From JAJDNS01 sp963578825 (GTDB taxonomy: Bacteria; Acidobacteriota; Vicinamibacteria; Fen-336): a DNA stretch of 64,000 nt. Position numbers and translations under genes: made by a program. The DNA is taken from NCBI GenBank assembly GCA_963578825.1, contig CAUZDW010000004.1:95948-159947 (forward strand), given 5' to 3'. This document shows, one piece after another, positions 62,747 through 64,000 of this stretch (position 1 is its first letter; each line of letters begins with the position of its first letter). The notes under the pieces were generated by a model. That model searched no databases and had not been told where the DNA came from. It saw only the letters and a list, made by a program, of their open reading frames with translations.

Positions 62747-64000
62747 AAGGGGGGTACGTCGAGCCATCTGAGATGTAACCCTCCGGGCAGGGGGTACAAC
62801 TTGGGACGACAGGCTCGGTGGGAGTATCTGTGCCGGATCTGGCCGCGGTACCGGGAGGCGGATCGGGCGGAGAAGGGTCGGATTCTGGACGAGGTTTGCC
62901 GGGTGACGGGCTATCACCGCAAGTACGCGGTGAGGCGTCTGAACGGCCCTGCTCCCGAGAGGCGGCCGCCCCGGCGTCGGCTTCGTGGGCCGAGCTATGG
63001 CAAGTCGGTGGATCACGCGCTGCGCCTGGTGTGGGAGGCGGCGAACTACCCGTGGTCGGTGAGGCTGAAGGCACTGCTGCCGCTGTGGCTGCCGTGGCTC
63101 AAGAAGCGCATCTCGATCTCGGCGCGGCTGGAGAGCCAACTGCTGCGGATCAGCCCCCGCCAGATCGACCGTCGGCTCGGGCCCTACAAGGCGCAGGCGA
63201 AGAGACGGCTCTACGGCAAGACCAAACCGGGGACTCTGCTCAAGCACCAGATTCCCATCAGGGCGGGACGGTGGGAGGTGAGCCAGCCTGGCTTCACGGA
63301 GATCGATCTGGTGTCGCACTCGGGGGATCGGGCCGAGGGAGAGTTCATCCACTCCCTCACCCTGACCGACATCCACACCGGTTGGACGGAGACTCAGGCT
63401 GTCATGGGCAAGAGCCAAGCCTTCGTGGTGGAGGCGCTTGAGCAGATTTGCAAGCGACGCCCCTTTAAGCTGCGAGGTATCGACTCGGACAACGGCTCCG
63501 AGTTCATCAACCACCATCTGCACCGCTACTGCCAGAAGCTCGACATCGAGTTCACTCGGGGTCGGCCGTACAAGAAGGACGACAACGCCCACGTCGAGCA
63601 GAAGAACTGGACCCACGTGCGGCGCCTCAGGGGCTATCTCCGCTACGACAGCCCTCGGGCGCTCGCGGCGATCAATGAGATCTACAGCAACGAGCTGCGC
63701 CTCCTGCAGAACCTCTTCCTGCCCTCGGTCAAGCTGATGAGCAAGACGCGCGTCGGCTCACGGCTACGCCGACGCTACGATCAGCCCCAGACGGCTCTGG
63801 ATCGCTTGATCGCGGGCCCTGGGCCCTGGACACAAAGCGCCTCGCCTGGCGGCGCTGCGGGCCCTTCGCGGCCGCCTCGACCCCTTCAAACTCTCCGCCA
63901 CCGTCGACCGCAAGCTCAGGGCCATCCATGCCCTGTCGAATGCGCGCCACAACCCCCTCCTCCCGGTTACATATCTAATGGCTCGACAAGCCCCCCTACG
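62747..64000 (+). mobile_element. Insertion sequence with imperfect inverted repeats
   Basis: The left end holds AGGGGGGTACGTCGAGCCAT continuing to ATGTAACC near 62780; the right end (63960-63998, minus strand) holds AGGGGGGCTTGTCGAGCCAT and ATGTAACC with a few changes. A transposase gene fills the space. The left end also has a direct repeat (AGATGTAACC at 62735 and 62771). The right boundary lies at the window end, so the target duplication cannot be checked. Confidence 0.75.
62801..64000 (+). CDS. DDE transposase (integrase catalytic core), frameshifted near the end
   Basis: The frame from TTG 62801 reads ARWEYLCRIWPRYREADRAE and GYHRKYAVRRLNG (helix-turn-helix), then the DDE core: FTEIDLVSHSGD (first Asp), GIDSDNGSEFINHHL (second Asp), KKDDNAHVEQKNW (Glu). 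Near 63810-63840 one base must be skipped to continue with LAALRALRGRLDPFKLSATV and DRKLRAIHALSNA, the family's normal C-terminus. The catalytic core is intact, but the shift should abolish the tail. No stop is seen before the window ends. Confidence 0.75.
   Translation, partial: MGRQARWEYLCRIWPRYREADRAEKGRILDEVCRVTGYHRKYAVRRLNGPAPERRPPRRRLRGPSYGKSVDHALRLVWEAANYPWSVRLKALLPLWLPWLKKRISISARLESQLLRISPRQIDRRLGPYKAQAKRRLYGKTKPGTLLKHQIPIRAGRWEVSQPGFTEIDLVSHSGDRAEGEFIHSLTLTDIHTGWTETQAVMGKSQAFVVEALEQICKRRPFKLRGIDSDNGSEFINHHLHRYCQKLDIEFTRGRPYKKDDNAHVEQKNWTHVRRLRGYLRYDSPRALAAINEIYSNELRLLQNLFLPSVKLMSKTRVGSRLRRRYDQPQTALDRLIAGPGPWTQSASPGGAAGPSRPPRPLQTLRHRRPQAQGHPCPVECAPQPPPPGYISNGSTSPPT

Overview
The window is about 64 kb of GC-rich bacterial chromosome from a metabolically versatile heterotroph. 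Serine/threonine-kinase gene ends, two very large haem-c/beta-propeller dehydrogenase-like proteins, DUF885 and M13 peptidases, DUF1080 and DUF6259 proteins and many secreted hydrolases make an Acidobacteriota-type organism the best guess. This is inference from gene content; there is no rRNA or complete marker set here.

Layout. 1-1746: tail of a heptose adenylyltransferase, a family 9 glycosyltransferase and a methyltransferase-like membrane protein. 1770-3279: two truncated halves of a gluconate-dehydrogenase-like pair, head to head. 3361-9740: secreted asparaginase and M13 peptidase, an anti-sigma factor, a GIY-YIG protein and an Uup-type ABC-F ATPase. 9813-16453: a MerB-like gene and a TlpA-like redoxin gene, each with UGA at a catalytic Cys position, around a phosphatase-kinase fusion split by an amber codon, a DUF885 hydrolase and a second secreted kinase-like protein. 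16556-27697: sugar uptake and catabolism around a divergent promoter, with sulfatase and ROK kinase leftwards and DUF1080, phosphoesterase, dehydrogenase, hexulose-phosphate-synthase-like enzyme, SDR, isomerase and MFS permease rightwards. 27705-36214: a broken outer-membrane-like gene, unknown genes, AbgT transporter, mechanosensitive-type channel and a GspE/PilB ATPase. 36335-51700: a patchwork of two giant c-haem proteins and a PQQ dehydrogenase among fragments of kinases, a serine recombinase, CehA/McbA, TPR and HNH genes, plus a tmRNA-3'-end-like sequence. 51807-60560: housekeeping genes accA, dnaE, guaA, then a propeller lipoprotein, haem O synthase and DUF420. 60573-64000: a 25-residue-repeat secreted protein, NUDIX, pssA, DUF465 and an insertion sequence.

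Main discovery candidate: two unrelated redox/metal-type genes 6 kb apart have an in-frame UGA exactly where the family carries its catalytic cysteine. In each, a perfect 6-bp stem with a 5-nt loop begins 19-20 nt after the UGA, which fits the known geometry of bacterial SECIS elements. UGA is an ordinary stop elsewhere in the window. This suggests selenocysteine insertion in a redoxin (UxxC) and in a MerB-like organomercurial-lyase relative; the second gene also has two compensating frameshifts, so it may be decaying.

Broken genes cluster in the accessory parts (inverted truncation, 40-bp tandem duplication, frameshifts, amber codons, recombinase remnant), while long housekeeping and giant ORFs are intact. 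Genuine gene decay and recombination are therefore more likely than uniformly poor sequence, although local misassembly at the junctions cannot be excluded.
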